A stretch of 64,000 nt of DNA, taken from NCBI GenBank assembly GCA_964019695.1, contig OZ026515.1, forward strand, positions 143,042,152-143,106,151. Direction: 5' to 3'. Position 1 is the first letter of the stretch, and every line of letters starts with the position of its first letter. This document shows positions 23,971 to 34,742 of the stretch, piece after piece. The notes under the pieces were generated by a model. It was not told the DNA's origin. It did not search any database and saw nothing but the letters and a program-made list of their open reading frames with translations. Source of the DNA: Loripinus fragilis (Eukaryota > Mollusca > Bivalvia > Lucinida > Lucinidae). The translations under genes were made by a program, and so were the position numbers.

Positions 23971-24133
23971 AAATGTCGTCTGCTGAAGTCGTCTGCTGCA
24001 AATAATTGCCTAACATTACTGACGAATTAAGTATAGAAGCAAACAGCGTGGACCCAGAACAGATCTGGGTCCACACTGTTTGCCATAGAGGCTTCTTAAA
24101 CATTTCAGCAGACGAGAAAAGCAGACGACTTTT
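23971..24133. mobile_element. Foldback MITE (GTCGTCTGCTG) around a GATC hairpin
   Basis: AAATGTCGTCTGCTGAAGTCG on the left is mirrored by AGCAGACGAGAAAAGCAGACGAC on the right. In the centre, GTGGACCCAGAACAGATCTGGGTCCAC is a near-perfect hairpin of the GATCAG/GATCTG family (24045-24075). Confidence 0.65.
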
Positions 24134-24374
24134 GTTGCGATTGGCGCATTAAGGTTACAATGGTTGTCTTGTCCAGATTTTTAGGAAAATGATGAATTAT
24201 ATAAAGATTTAATATAGACTGTTGGTTTTCCTTACTTATAAGTTTTACTGTTTTTTTCTGGAGATATTAAAATAAGAAGAAGAAAAAGCTCTGAAAGTCA
24301 ACTGGTCATTTTCAAAGCTTTTTGTTTTCGTCCCCCATCCCTAAATCTTTAAAAAATCCCCATAAATCAACTAA

Positions 24375-24755
24375 TAAAAATTCTGGTCTAAGTACTGTAT
24401 TACAGAACGAATACGACCCCCCCCCACAAACACATAAACGTGCAGCAGTTAAACGATCTGAACCACCGCCTTAGAACGGACAACAGCAAGAGTCACTGAA
24501 ACAATTTTACTGGCCAAATCCTCGCATTAGATTCTGTCATTGCTAAAACACATAACGTGTTTATCTCGCGCGGAGGTACAATAATTTTCACATGGTATCT
24601 TTACAAGAAAGAAAACAATTAAATCAAATTAACGCACTGTGATGAAACAAAGAAAGGGTTCAAAGCACACAGTCAGAGGTGAAAACCCTGAATGAATCAC
24701 GGTGGGCCCAGCCAAAGACAACGACCAGGCTCTGATACACTGACCCATCATACGT
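24375..24755 (-). mobile_element. Penelope F2 tail (minus)
   Basis: Plus-strand wording CCGCCTTAGAACGGACAACAG, TTTTACTGGCCAAATC, AACGCACTGTGATGAAACAAAG and ACGGTGGGCCCAGCCAAAGACAA is the reverse complement of the F2 tail, with a C-run near 24417 matching the G/C-run of other copies. Confidence 0.7.
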
Positions 24756-24811
24756 GCTTTTTATAATATATTGGAATTAAAAAGAAATGTTCGGTCTAAA
24801 ATCTTCCAAAA

Positions 24812-25150
24812 CAATTTTGATACTTTTAAGCCTCCCATTGGCTTAGGCTTCTGTCCGTTCTAAGGCGGCGGTTCTGCTGTTGTTGATTTATTGTTGATTG
24901 TTACTTCCATTGTGAGATTGTTACTCCCATTGTGGGATTCTGTTATTGTTCTATGTTTTGTTGTGCGTGTTTTATGTCCTTTCAAGTTTTGCAATCATCT
25001 TGATGGGGGAGAGAGAGCTGGTTGCTTTGCTTAGTTTGTCTTCCCGGTGTCTCGTGATTGTTGTATGGCTCTTCCTGATGGTGCTATTGGTTTGTCTGCA
25101 GTTTGTGATTGTGGTATTTCCTAATCATACTCGCTTTCAATTTTTGGTAA
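24812..25150 (+). mobile_element. Penelope F2 tail (plus)
   Basis: Starts in the GGCTTAGGCTTCTGTCCGTTC segment and runs to the family end TTTCCTAATCATACTCGCTT. It faces the minus copy at 24375-24755 with only about 60 bases between them. The open frame at 24946-25191 is incidental. Confidence 0.7.
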
Positions 25151-25199
25151 GCCTGACGATGACATACTGTAATTTATTGAATTTTATATGAATCTAAAG

Positions 25200-25325
25200 C
25201 AACAAGTAAATAGAGGGTAGGTGAAAGTAATTCTGATATAAAATTTCATACGATTTTTGAAGTTTACAATAATTTAATCAATTAGCAAGGCCGGTGGGTC
25301 TGATGTCCGTTTCGCATGAATTTTA
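25200..25325 (+). other. Conserved 3' end of putative lipase 1 intron
   Basis: TATAAAATTTCATA..ATT and AATTAGCAAGGCCGGT align with 47195-47325 upstream of lipase 2 (GAAATTTTATATAGTGAT, AATTAGCAAGGCTGGT). The similarity stops where a different MITE begins in each paralogue and resumes at the coding exon. It is read here as the shared, pre-insertion intron end. Confidence 0.5.
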
Positions 25326-25331
25326 TGTGAC

Positions 25332-25549
25332 TGTAAATTCGGAAATTTTCGCGAGGGTTTTATTTTCGCGAAACGTCGCGGAAGGCCGGAAGTTTCGTGT
25401 CTAAAATAATCCTCGCGAAATGTCAAAATTACTCTGTCGTTTACTGATGTAGGTAGATTATGCCCCAGTCATGAAATTTTAACATGGTAAATATGTCTTT
25501 TAACGCTATTCGCGAAAAAAAAAATCGCGAAAAAAATTCCGAATTTACA
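25332..25549. mobile_element. CGCG-rich MITE just upstream of lipase 1
   Basis: Perfectly mirrored outer ends TGTAAATTCGGAA / TTCCGAATTTACA, then TTTCGCGAGG.TTTTATTTTCGCGAA inside. A second copy is at 49767-49972. It ends 34 bases before the splice-acceptor-like AG of lipase 1, so it lies either in a 5' intron or in the proximal promoter. It has no coding capacity. Confidence 0.75.
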
Positions 25550-25571
25550 ATAGATGTATCTTCTGTTCTCT

Positions 25572-25600
25572 TTTTACATTCAGAGGACCTTACTTTATAA
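25572..25600 (+). promoter_or_regulatory. 3' splice-site-like tract and leader of lipase 1
   Basis: TTTTTACATTCAG followed by AGGACCTTACTTTATAA and the ATG. The pyrimidine-rich run with AG at 25582-25583 has a counterpart before lipase 2 (AG at 47706-47707), and the following CTT(T)ATAA leader is shared. An alternative reading of TTTATAAAT as a TATA box is less likely, because it abuts the start codon directly. Confidence 0.5.
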
Positions 25601-26680
25601 ATGGAGGTTCGGACACGTAACATGGGCAACACTGCTTGGGACGTAGCTGTTTATCTTGTAGTGGGTATGCTAATGATCGGTCAGTCGGAGAGCACGACGG
25701 TGTCAATGAACACGACGACGGCGGAGGGCGTGACTCTGGCGCCGGGCACGACAGTGTGTTATAACCTTGCAGGAGCTGAAGGTGAAACGTGTTTTAGTAA
25801 TGATCCACCATTTAATAATACTTTTGGTTTCCTTCCTCAGTCGCCTAGAAGGGTTGGAACTAAATTCTTCCTCTATACTAGAAATGGCGAGGAACAGATC
25901 TATGTAGATGATCTTGCGAGTTCAACCTATCTACGGAAAAGGAAGACAAAATTCCTAATTCACGGTTACACGGGCAGCATTGATGGCTGGATAATACCCG
26001 CAGTTCCTCACTTTCTGACCCTGGGTGACTACAATGTTATTGCGGTGGACTGGCGTTCCGGCGCTTTAAATCTCAACTACTTCAAAAGTGCGGCCAATAC
26101 TCGCTTGGTCGGGGCGCAAATTGGACTTATGGTTAATGCCTTGAAGAAAACATACAAAATTAAAGCGAAATACGTACACATTATAGGACATAGTTTAGGC
26201 GCACAGACTGCAGGGTACGCTGGCAAAACAATCTCAAAGTTGGGTAGAATTACAGCCCTTGACCCCGCTGGACCCGCATTTTATAATAATGACGCAAGAA
26301 TAAGGGTTAGTAGAACAGACGCCTCTTTTGTTGACGTTCTCCATACGAATGGTGCCACTAGCTTGCTTGAAGGACTCGGACTTGTGGACGCCGTCGGTAC
26401 TGCGGACTTTTATATGAACGGTGGCAAAGACCAACCTGGTTGTCCCGACATTCTCTGCAGTCATGATAGGGCATTTGAGTATTATGTGGAATCCGTTAAA
26501 CAAAGCTGTTCTTATCGTTCATACCGATGTGAGCCTGGAGATGACTGCCTGTCAATGAATCGTGACTGCAATTCATTTTGGGGCAGGGTATTCTGTAAAC
26601 GTGCAGGTTATTTTTCTCGAAAAGATCATGCCCGTGGGTCATACTACACTGCTACTACAGCTGAAGCACCATACTGTTAA
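25601..26680 (+). CDS. Secreted pancreatic-lipase-family enzyme (lipase 1), intronless coding region
   Basis: A 359-residue alpha/beta-hydrolase of the pancreatic lipase family (triacylglycerol lipase or phospholipase A1). It is predicted to be secreted: a hydrophobic segment follows Met8 (residues 13-27), so translation may really start at Met8. A Thr/Ser-rich spacer (about 31-51) absent from its paralogue follows. Family landmarks: SPRRVGTKFFLYTR (81-94), oxyanion loop HGY (121-123), AVDW (148-151), nucleophile Ser198 in GHSLGAQ, Asp221 in DPAGP, and His288 in CSHDRA, so the triad is complete. The lid region (about 264-281) is short. The C-terminal PLAT domain of pancreatic lipase (total about 450-465 residues) is missing. 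Instead there is a Cys-rich tail (C303, C310, C316, C323, C332, C359). Substrate cannot be told from sequence. The coding region has no introns, unlike most animal members as I know them, suggesting an old retrocopy or intron loss. Lipase 2 is a close paralogue 22 kb downstream. Confidence 0.93.
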   Translation: MEVRTRNMGNTAWDVAVYLVVGMLMIGQSESTTVSMNTTTAEGVTLAPGTTVCYNLAGAEGETCFSNDPPFNNTFGFLPQSPRRVGTKFFLYTRNGEEQIYVDDLASSTYLRKRKTKFLIHGYTGSIDGWIIPAVPHFLTLGDYNVIAVDWRSGALNLNYFKSAANTRLVGAQIGLMVNALKKTYKIKAKYVHIIGHSLGAQTAGYAGKTISKLGRITALDPAGPAFYNNDARIRVSRTDASFVDVLHTNGATSLLEGLGLVDAVGTADFYMNGGKDQPGCPDILCSHDRAFEYYVESVKQSCSYRSYRCEPGDDCLSMNRDCNSFWGRVFCKRAGYFSRKDHARGSYYTATTAEAPYC

Positions 26681-26944
26681 CTATTTCTTTGCTTGCGACA
26701 AATTTTGTGGTCTGCTGATAACCTTCGAAACAGTTTGGACCCAGGTCCTGATCTGGATCCAAACCGTTTGACGCTCTGATAGTGTTCCTGAAGTGGTTTA
26801 TTAAAACAAACGTCAGCAATCGACAAGAGAAGCGTGAAAATTCCATAGCAAGCAAAGAGACAAATCGCCAAAAGAAAGTGTCCCTCAAGCTAAACAATGG
26901 ATAGAACAAGATCCAAGCTGGAATAACATATACTCAGAATAACA
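26681..26944 (+). other. 3' flank of lipase 1 with hairpin insertion
   Basis: CAGTTTGGACCCAGGTCCTGATCTGGATCCAAACCG at 26730-26766 is a hairpin of the GATCTG family placed soon after the stop codon, so it may lie in the 3' UTR. GTCCCTCAAGCTAAACAATGGATA near 26880 resembles CTCCCTCAAGGAAACTGATAAAC just after lipase 2, suggesting the paralogues also share 3' flank once the hairpin is discounted. TTTATTAAAAC near 26800 is a weak poly(A)-signal candidate. Confidence 0.4.
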
Positions 26945-27190
26945 TTTGATCCGCGACATGTGGTTTCCAACAGTCTGGCATTTTGACAAGTGTAGACTCA
27001 GACGAGCATGTGCAGCCTCCTTTTAAGCTTAGAAACTACAAATGCTGTTCAATCAGTAGCTTAATAGTCATAGAATGTCCAAGCGACTTGCAATGGCTCT
27101 GATCAGACTGCGCATATGCGCAGGCTGATTTGTGGCTTTGCTGGTTGCACAAACCCCATTGTTGGAAATCTCATGCTGCGGGTCATTTGA
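26945..27190 (-). mobile_element. Hairpin MITE with GATCAG..CTGCGC core, copy 2
   Basis: Opposite orientation to 20748-20985. TGATCCGCGACATGTGGTTTCC at one end, TGTTGGAAATCTCATGCTGCGGGTCA at the other. The core TCTGATCAGACTGCGCATATGCGCAGGCTGAT folds on itself. Confidence 0.7.
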
Positions 27191-27199
27191 TATGACGAT

Positions 27200-30100
27200 A
27201 TTAAAGGGGAGAGCAACCCTAAACATAAGTATGTTCAATCAGAAAGAGCTATATGAACCATGAATTTTGATACAAGTATCATCAAAATCGGTAGAAAAAT
27301 GGACATGTTATGGGCATTTAAAGAATTCATTATTGTGAATATTTAGCCGCCATTTTGAATACTTAATTAGTTTTCAAAAAATTTTCAAATGCTGAATTTT
27401 AAGTTATTACTACAATCAAATCATCTGTGTTTCAGCAGATATGCAGCTTTGTTGAACCGCAAATTTCACATTTCGCAAATTTCACACTGTGAAAAATTGG
27501 TACCAATTCTTCTTAGCGCGTGAAGAATTGGCACCAATGCGTCACATATTTCATACCAATATTTCACATTTTGTGAAAAGGGAGGTCTCACCCTATAGAA
27601 AATTTACATAGGGTTCTGTCCAAGCATGGATTTTTATAACATTATGCATAATGATTGCCTCACATATAACTATTCTATTTGTGATATAGTTTCCCACTTA
27701 CCTATTTAAATGGTCAAAAAATGACATGTTATGTAATCGGGCATCTGCTTATGGGGGTACCTTCAGTTTAAGTCGCCCATAGCTCTTATAGTTTCATATA
27801 GTGTGTTCTAATTACTTTTAAAACTATCTAAGATCATCACTGATTAGATATGCATAAAACAAAAATCAGTTTCTGTAAAGTTAAATTCAGAAAAATATGA
27901 TTTTGTTTGGAATTCTGCCCAAATTTCAGCTTCATAATTTTTTTTTAACAATTATGTTTTAAAATTAAGGCATGTTCCAGTTCTTGTCAACCTATGAATT
28001 TACTCTCAAATTAGGCTGTACATATATAGATGTAATGCTAAAATTTTCAAGAAAATCGAAGACCGGTAACATGTTGTTCTAGAACTTTGAATGTTACAAA
28101 TCCAAGTTCTCAGAAATGTAAAAAAACTGATTGCAGTTAATGCATTTAAGTGTTTGGTGAGTTTAAAAGCAAGTTTTTTTGTGTTTGCTTTCTTCTATAA
28201 GAAAAATGGAATATCCAATATTGTTAAAACTTTATAATAACATAAATACTGATCACTTAGGGAGAACTTCACCTTGTCCAACTTCTCATAGAACAGTAAA
28301 CTTTGATAATCTTCATAATACGGTTTCAATACCAGATTCAATCTAATAGAAAGTCATTCTCCATAATTCATTCATTTCATTTGTGTCAGGGAATAGTTTG
28401 TTTCATCATTTCTTGATCACCAACATGATAAAATAAATATTTAATAAATATTACAACCTTATACAATCATATACCACAGTATGCAGTTTTTCATACTTTA
28501 AAACATGTTGCATTCTTTCCTGCGTGAGCAAGACAGAATCTTTAATGTTTCAAAGCTGTCATCCTTAATCCAATACTTACCACATAGAGAGAATTTCACC
28601 CTGTCGAACTCCTCTTGAAGTAGTTAATTTCATTAATCTTCACAATATGGTTTTATTTTGTTATTCACTTTAATATAATGCCAAAATACAGTATTCACCC
28701 ATTTTATGTAGTTGCGGGATCTATTGCTTTATTATTTTCTACCACAAAATGCTGAAATATTTAAAGAATACATGTACCAAACTCTACAATCATAGGTGCC
28801 TGCAATCATATTCTAAATCCTGAAGAAAGTCAAAGAATCATGTATGATAGAAAATTAATGTCCACACTATCTCTTAAAGTTTCATATTGTACAATCAGAT
28901 CGCTCAAAGGATAACTGATTCCCTGATTAAATTGCCATTTACTTTATTGAGGAACCAGTTTTGAAAATACATCATGGAAACTCCAGATAGTGTTAAGCAT
29001 AAAACTACGAATACAGAACTTATAGAATATATAAACAAGTGAAAATGCAAAAAAGGTCTGACGGTATAAGAAGAAGCTACAATGATCAGGAACTGAGGTA
29101 ATCTGACCAAAGTCTTGCCCTTGCAACGGAATTGGCAATCAATTTAAACTTGAAGCCAATATTCAACCCGAGACTAAAACTACAAATATATATAATACTA
29201 GGAGAACACTAGGAAAGTAGAACTTATGTGCAACTCTTTCCAAAAAGTAGTAAAATTGCAAACAGAGTTTAAAATAAAGTCAGTGCTCTCAGTTAATAAG
29301 TTTGCATGTGCATCTTGGTATTACATGAATTGACAAAATGATGAATTCAAAACAGTCATAACATTTGCCAGATATTAAATGCCTGTGCAACAGTCAGTCA
29401 ATGGTACATAAAGAATCCTAACAAGTACCTGGTATTAAAATAAAAAGCTACACCCTAGGCTATTACAAACACATTGACATTTTAGGGGAAAATCATGCAT
29501 AACAATTTAATATCATATTAAACAAGGATAAAACAAGAATAATTAAAAAGGTTAGAGACACATGCCATTGTAGGTAGAATGAATGTCAGTTACATATATG
29601 ACATATAAGTTTGCAAAGGGACAAAATAAATGATATAAGCGATCAAATGCCTTGCCTTATCTAGCACTATTTGAGACTGAACCGTCAATTAAAACATTGG
29701 TATGCAAATACAAATCAAAATACATTTTAGACACATTCGGTGAAGAGATCATAGCACTGAATCCATTAATTGATGTGTTTCAACTTGATTTTGAGACATT
29801 TGAATGTTGCAGACTTTTTGTGTGTTACTCTAACTGATTGTTAAAGCTACACAAGTCTCAGATTTGTTTCAATGTCAAATTAAATATGCATTTGTACACG
29901 CATAGCTTTTTATTATCGATGTTTATAATATTTTTAATAATAAAATTGCGAAATTACATGGTTCCAGAACAAAACTAGCCTCAAACATTAAATTATGATA
30001 AATGTCAAAAAATGACCTACATGTACATGTATATAATGTGTTTTCCTGCACTGTTACCGGTTTTAAAAAATCTCAAAACTTTCTCAGTATACAGAAGACA

Positions 30101-30560
30101 TGTGAGGCAAATTTTATAAGCAGTATCATAGGTTGACAAGGACAGGAACATATAGAAATTGTAGACGCAATTTGGCATACACGTGAATTTTAATTATATT
30201 TTTTGGAAAATTTTTACTTTAAGATTTTGTTAAAAAATTGTGTGCATGTTTTTGTAGGCCAAAATAGTATCAAAATAATCCATATTGAGTCCTTTCACTA
30301 TTCCAGCTTAAACTGGGTGAGATCCGATAAAACTGATGTTTACAAATTGACAAAATGTTAGACAGGTGTCATTGAAAAAATGGAGTAAAACAAGGTGCTC
30401 TCCTGAGACCTAAAATGCACTATTGAAATAAATAAATAAATGCATTTTATAATTGATAGGTCATAGATATTCACGATATAAAACTAGATGAAATCAATGC
30501 GTTGGCGCATATGAGACCTCCCCTTTGCGCACGTAGTGAAATTATATGTAGCATACATGC
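27200..30560. repeat. Large AT-rich element with imperfect inverted arms (tentative)
   Basis: About 27960-28075 (GTTCCAGTTCTTGTCAACCTATGA ... AGACCGGTAACA) is mirrored at about 30045-30165 (GTTACCGGTTTT ... TCATAGGTTGACAAGGACAGGAAC). GGGAGGTCTCA at about 27580 is mirrored by TGAGACCTCCCC at about 30515. This suggests one inverted-repeat element of about 3 kb, strongly diverged. The interior has no coding region; short frames at 28904-29138 and 29652-29837 carry no motif. Boundaries and identity are uncertain. Confidence 0.4.
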
Positions 30561-30684
30561 GCAATCATCACATCGATAAAAAACACCCCAATTCTGCTGC
30601 ATTTTGCAATCGATTCCTATTCTTGACATATATGTCAGGATTTTATAACGTGTTTCAACATGTTCAAACAGATTAAACTTTTAA

Positions 30685-31275
30685 AGGGTCATAATGCAAT
30701 TTTGTTATCAGGATATTTCAAAAACTATAACAGCTAGGAGCTTCAAACTTGATCAGCTTATGGAAAATAATTAGTAGATTACCTGGTGAAAATTAAAAAA
30801 GAATCATTTTATTTTTTTGAGTTATTGCCCTTTGCAAATTTGGAAATAGAAATATTTGATATCTCAAAAACCGTAACAGCCAGAAGCTTCAAACTTGGTC
30901 AGTTTATAGAGGATAATGCGTAGACTACTTGGTGAAAATTAAAAAAAATGATTTTATTTTTGTAGTGATCGCCCTTTGCAAATTTTTGACATAGAAAACT
31001 TGATATCTCAAAAAGCGTAACAGCTAGGAGCTCCAAATCTGGACAGCTGATAGAGGGTAATGAGTAGTTTAACTGTTGAAAATTAATAAAAATATATTTC
31101 TTTTTTAGTTATTGCCTTTGCATTTTTTACGTTGATGCCCTTTGCAAATTTGTACATCAAAAACTTCCAATAAAGATATCTTGAAAACTATTACAGCTAG
31201 TAGCCTCAGCTTTGGTCAGCTGAAGGAGGATGGTAAATAGATAACCTGGCGAACAGGATGGTGGACAAGCTAATG
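30685..31275 (+). repeat. Minisatellite of about 145-bp units (AGCTAGGAGCTTCA family)
   Basis: Four units are recognisable by AACAGCTAGGAGCTTCAAAC-like blocks near 30737, 30877, 31018 and 31190, and by TTGCCCTTTGCAAATTT near 30828, 30970 and 31137. It ends with GGTGGGGGCATAGCGTTTCATAAAC. It is the same family as 9665-10040. Confidence 0.8.
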
Positions 31276-31990
31276 GTGGGGGCATAGCGTTTCATAAACA
31301 CAATTTCTAGTTTTAGATTACGAATCTTTGGAGATTTTTCAATCAGTGCAGGACAATTTTCAATCAATTTAGCAAAGAAACATAGGCCCTGATCCAGCTA
31401 TGTATTTACAGAGCTTATCTGCGCCTTTTGGCATATGCAAAAATAATACAGTGAGCCACTTTAGTTACGCACCACTTATAAAATGTTAAATTACCCCAAA
31501 AAAAGAAATAAGATATGTTTATTCTGAAACTAACGGCGTAAAACGCATCTATATTTGCATAAGCCATTGAAATTTCATTGTGATCAGATTTAGAAACGAA
31601 TGAGAAAATGGATCTTGAAGGGCACTATCCTCAAAACACCATTTCACATTGCATTGTTTTGAATGGAACTAGAATTACATTGCACTTTTTCAGGGCCGAA
31701 TTTCCGCTTTGCCAGAGATACGAGCCAGTTTATTCTTGGCAATATCTAAGACTGGAATGTGTTTGTTAACTTCATCATTTTTTAAACGTTATACTAGTTT
31801 GGTTCCCAGCTGGCCATGGTTTGAAAAAAAGTTGGTTTTAGTACTTTTTTTTTAAAGTTAGTTAAAATTGCGCATGATTCTTATTAAACTAGTTATCAAA
31901 ACACTTCTTTTATCATTCTATTTTAAACAACCATGTATCCGCTGTTCATTTTTGTAAAAAAATAATGGATTTATTGGTATCATGGTGTTG

Positions 31991-32084
31991 ACGTTAGTGA
32001 TGACGTCACTACTACCAAGGCTATAAGACGTGTAAGCACGTTAGTGATGACGTCACTACTACCAAGGCTATAAGACGTGTAAGC
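31991..32084 (+). repeat. Perfect 47-bp tandem duplication with CRE-like palindrome
   Basis: Two identical 47-bp units, 31991-32037 and 32038-32084, each containing GTGATGACGTCAC with the 8-bp palindrome TGACGTCA. A third, degenerate relative (TGACGTTAATATGACGTCA) sits on the other side of the Penelope copy at about 35351-35370. Perfect identity points to recent duplication. TGACGTCA is the consensus cAMP-response element of animal CREB/ATF factors; any promoter role is inference. Confidence 0.85.
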
Positions 32085-34742
32085 AGGTCATCCACCTAGT
32101 AAAATTGTAATTCAGCCGGTTGAAAAAATTATATATGATCCAAATTCATCAACTAGATTAAAAAATATTAAGAGACATGAAACTGAACTTAAATGGATTA
32201 AATTTTTGCAATCACCTTTTCCTTTAGGCTTTAATGATAATATATACCATGAAGGTAACATTTCTAAAATGCCAGATTTTGATGTTTTTTCTGTTTTGGA
32301 ATGTAAAAAACGTAAAAGTAGATCTCATGGTAAACGTAAAAATGGCAACATTAAGCGCAAAATTTGTACTGAAAAACGCTTAAATACTTCTCTAAAGGAT
32401 CTTTCTTTGGCTTTAACTAATCATGGTCGACATGGCTTATTTTCATTTTTAAGTTCCTTGCCTATCTCAGTTTTACGCAATTTAGAGTTAGAGGCTAATA
32501 AACTTTATGACAGAGCAAACAAATTATATAAAGCAGCACTCCTTACAAGGTGTTATGTTCAACATTCCCTTAGTCCTTATATCGATTCTGAGGTCAACCA
32601 TAAACGACATTTTATCAAAATTCCATTCATTAACAAAGGTATTGAGTTTATTGATTTACATAGTATCTTCAAGGATAATTCAGTGATTTCATCTATTCCA
32701 AATTACTTTAATAATTCTGAAACTCCTATCATTTGTTATAAATATAACAAACCAATAAGGTCTACAATATTTAACTTTAATAAAATTGTAAATGATTTAG
32801 ATATAGATTCCAATACTCCTGCCTCCTGAGATTGTAAAAATTCAAATTATTTATATCCCTCTGCAGGGCATGTTATTACAGGTAATCTAAATGTCATTCC
32901 TGACGCTAGAGTTCGCAATATCATTTCTAAAGGTCCTAAATATAGATTTCCCTCTAATATTGATTTCTCTAAATGTCGTAGAGAGATCGCTGCTTCTTTA
33001 AATGACTTCAGTAATCGTTGGTGCAAACGGGAAAATGTTGAACCTGATGCTTTGAAGGAATGGAAGATTAACATTTTTAAAATTATTGATACTCGTATTT
33101 CATTTTACTCTCGTAATACACATCTTTTGCCCCCTAAACCTAAATCTTCTTTTAGTCATCTTAAACGAGGTATCCAGGATTTTCATATGAACTATGTTTT
33201 GGTTCCAGCAGATAAAGCTGCTAATAATGTTGTAGTTGTTTGACGTTTGTATTATATTAATACTCTTAAGCGTGAGCTTGTTGACACTAATGCCTATAAA
33301 CTGCAGCCTTCTTTAAGTGAAAGGGTGATTGTTGATGGGCATGGTTGTCATACAGCCCTACATTTTGGTGTCAAAGCTAAAGAAAATCAAGACAAAGTTC
33401 CTACGTTGTACTGGTTACCTAAACTCCATATAAACCCTATAAAGCAAGATTTATTGCAAATTCTAGTTCTTGTACAACAACAGAACTTTCTAAATTGTTA
33501 ACCTCGTGTCTTACAGCTGTTAAAAAACATGTCATCAAATATTGTGAAAAGGTATATGAGAGATCTGGTAAAAACCTATTTTGGTCGATTAAAAATTCAG
33601 GTGAAATTTTAGATAAACTTAAAGCTAGAGATTTCAATGCGACCAGTTTGTCTACTTATGATTTTTCTACTCTTTACACTACTTTACCTCATAATTTAAT
33701 TAAAGATAAACTTATTGATCTTATTGAAAGTACCTTCCAGAGAGAAGGCTCTCCTTACCTTGCATGTAGTGACAGAAATGCATTTTTTACTTCAGAAAAA
33801 CCTAAAAAATATCATGCATGGTCGTGTCAAAATGTATGCGATGCGCTGACCTTTTTGTTGGACAACAGTTTTATTCGATTTGGCACCAAGCTCTATAGAC
33901 AAGTTGTTGGGATTCCTATGGGCACTAATTGTGCTCCCCTGGTTGCAGATTTATTCCTGTTTTGTTATGAAAGGGACTTTATGATGTCTCTTTCTGATGA
34001 TAAGCAGGCTGATGTTATTGATGCGTTTAACACTACTTCCAGATATTTGGACGATATTTTAAATATTAATAATGTTTATTTTGACAATATGGTTAGTCAA
34101 ATATACCCTTCAGAGCTCCAACTTAATAAAGCCAATGCCTCTGATACCGAAGCCGCATTTTTAGACTTGCATTTGTCAATTTCTAATGATATTGTTTCTA
34201 CCAAAATTTATGACAAACGTGACGACTTTGATTTTGAAATTGTCAATTTCCCATTTTTAGATGGTGATGTTCCTCGTTCTACATCCTATGGAGTCTATAT
34301 CTCTCAACTCATTCGTTTTGCTAGAGCATCTAGCTATGTTGCTGACTTCAACACTCGCAATAAATTGTTAACTCAGAAACTTCTTAAACAAGGCTATCGG
34401 TATCATAAACTTCGCAAAACATTTTCAAAATTTTATAGACGATACTATGATTTGATTTCTAAATTCCAAGTTGGACTTAAATCTCTCTTGCGCCAAGGAC
34501 TTTCTGAACCTGATTTCTATGGTGACTTGGTGTATAAGTTGAAGAAGATTGTTGGCTCTAATAATTTTTCAGCGCAGTTCATTAAAATAATTTCCCATTA
34601 TAAAAAGATTGGCTATAACATTAATGTATTGCAACAGACTGCATGCTTGGTAGTCAACCCAATCACGGTTGGCAACTTTGCTTTCCTCTTTAATTGCACG
34701 CCGGTGGGTCGGACTTCAGACTCTATGATGGTTCCGACTTAA
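32083..34742 (+). pseudogene. Penelope-like retroelement reverse transcriptase ORF, broken (family F1 long copy)
   Basis: One frame is open from 32083 and can be followed through three breaks to 34742. An N-terminal region (to 32829) ends at a TGA where the next residues continue in frame. The second part holds KGPKYRF, LLPPKPK and YVLVPADKAANNVVVV and ends at a second in-frame TGA at 33241. The third (WLPKLH) loses one base near 33435. The last 415 residues (33495-34742) hold RT motif A (TYDFSTLYTTLPH, Asp at 56), motif B (GIPMGTNCAPLVADLF, 139-154) and catalytic YLDD (184-187), then a thumb-like C-terminal part. DKA and LPKLH before motif A are the reasons I place it with Penelope-like elements. 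No GIY-YIG endonuclease is visible 5' (stop at 32080), so it is truncated or lacks one. There is no ATG-initiated full frame, and it is not functional as read. Confidence 0.85.

Noticed and set aside
32827..33243. Selenocysteine recoding of the two TGA codons
   Set aside because: No selenocysteine-insertion-like structure was recognised in the tail, and the ORF also has a frameshift. Point-mutation decay is simpler. It is kept only as a low-interest finding.
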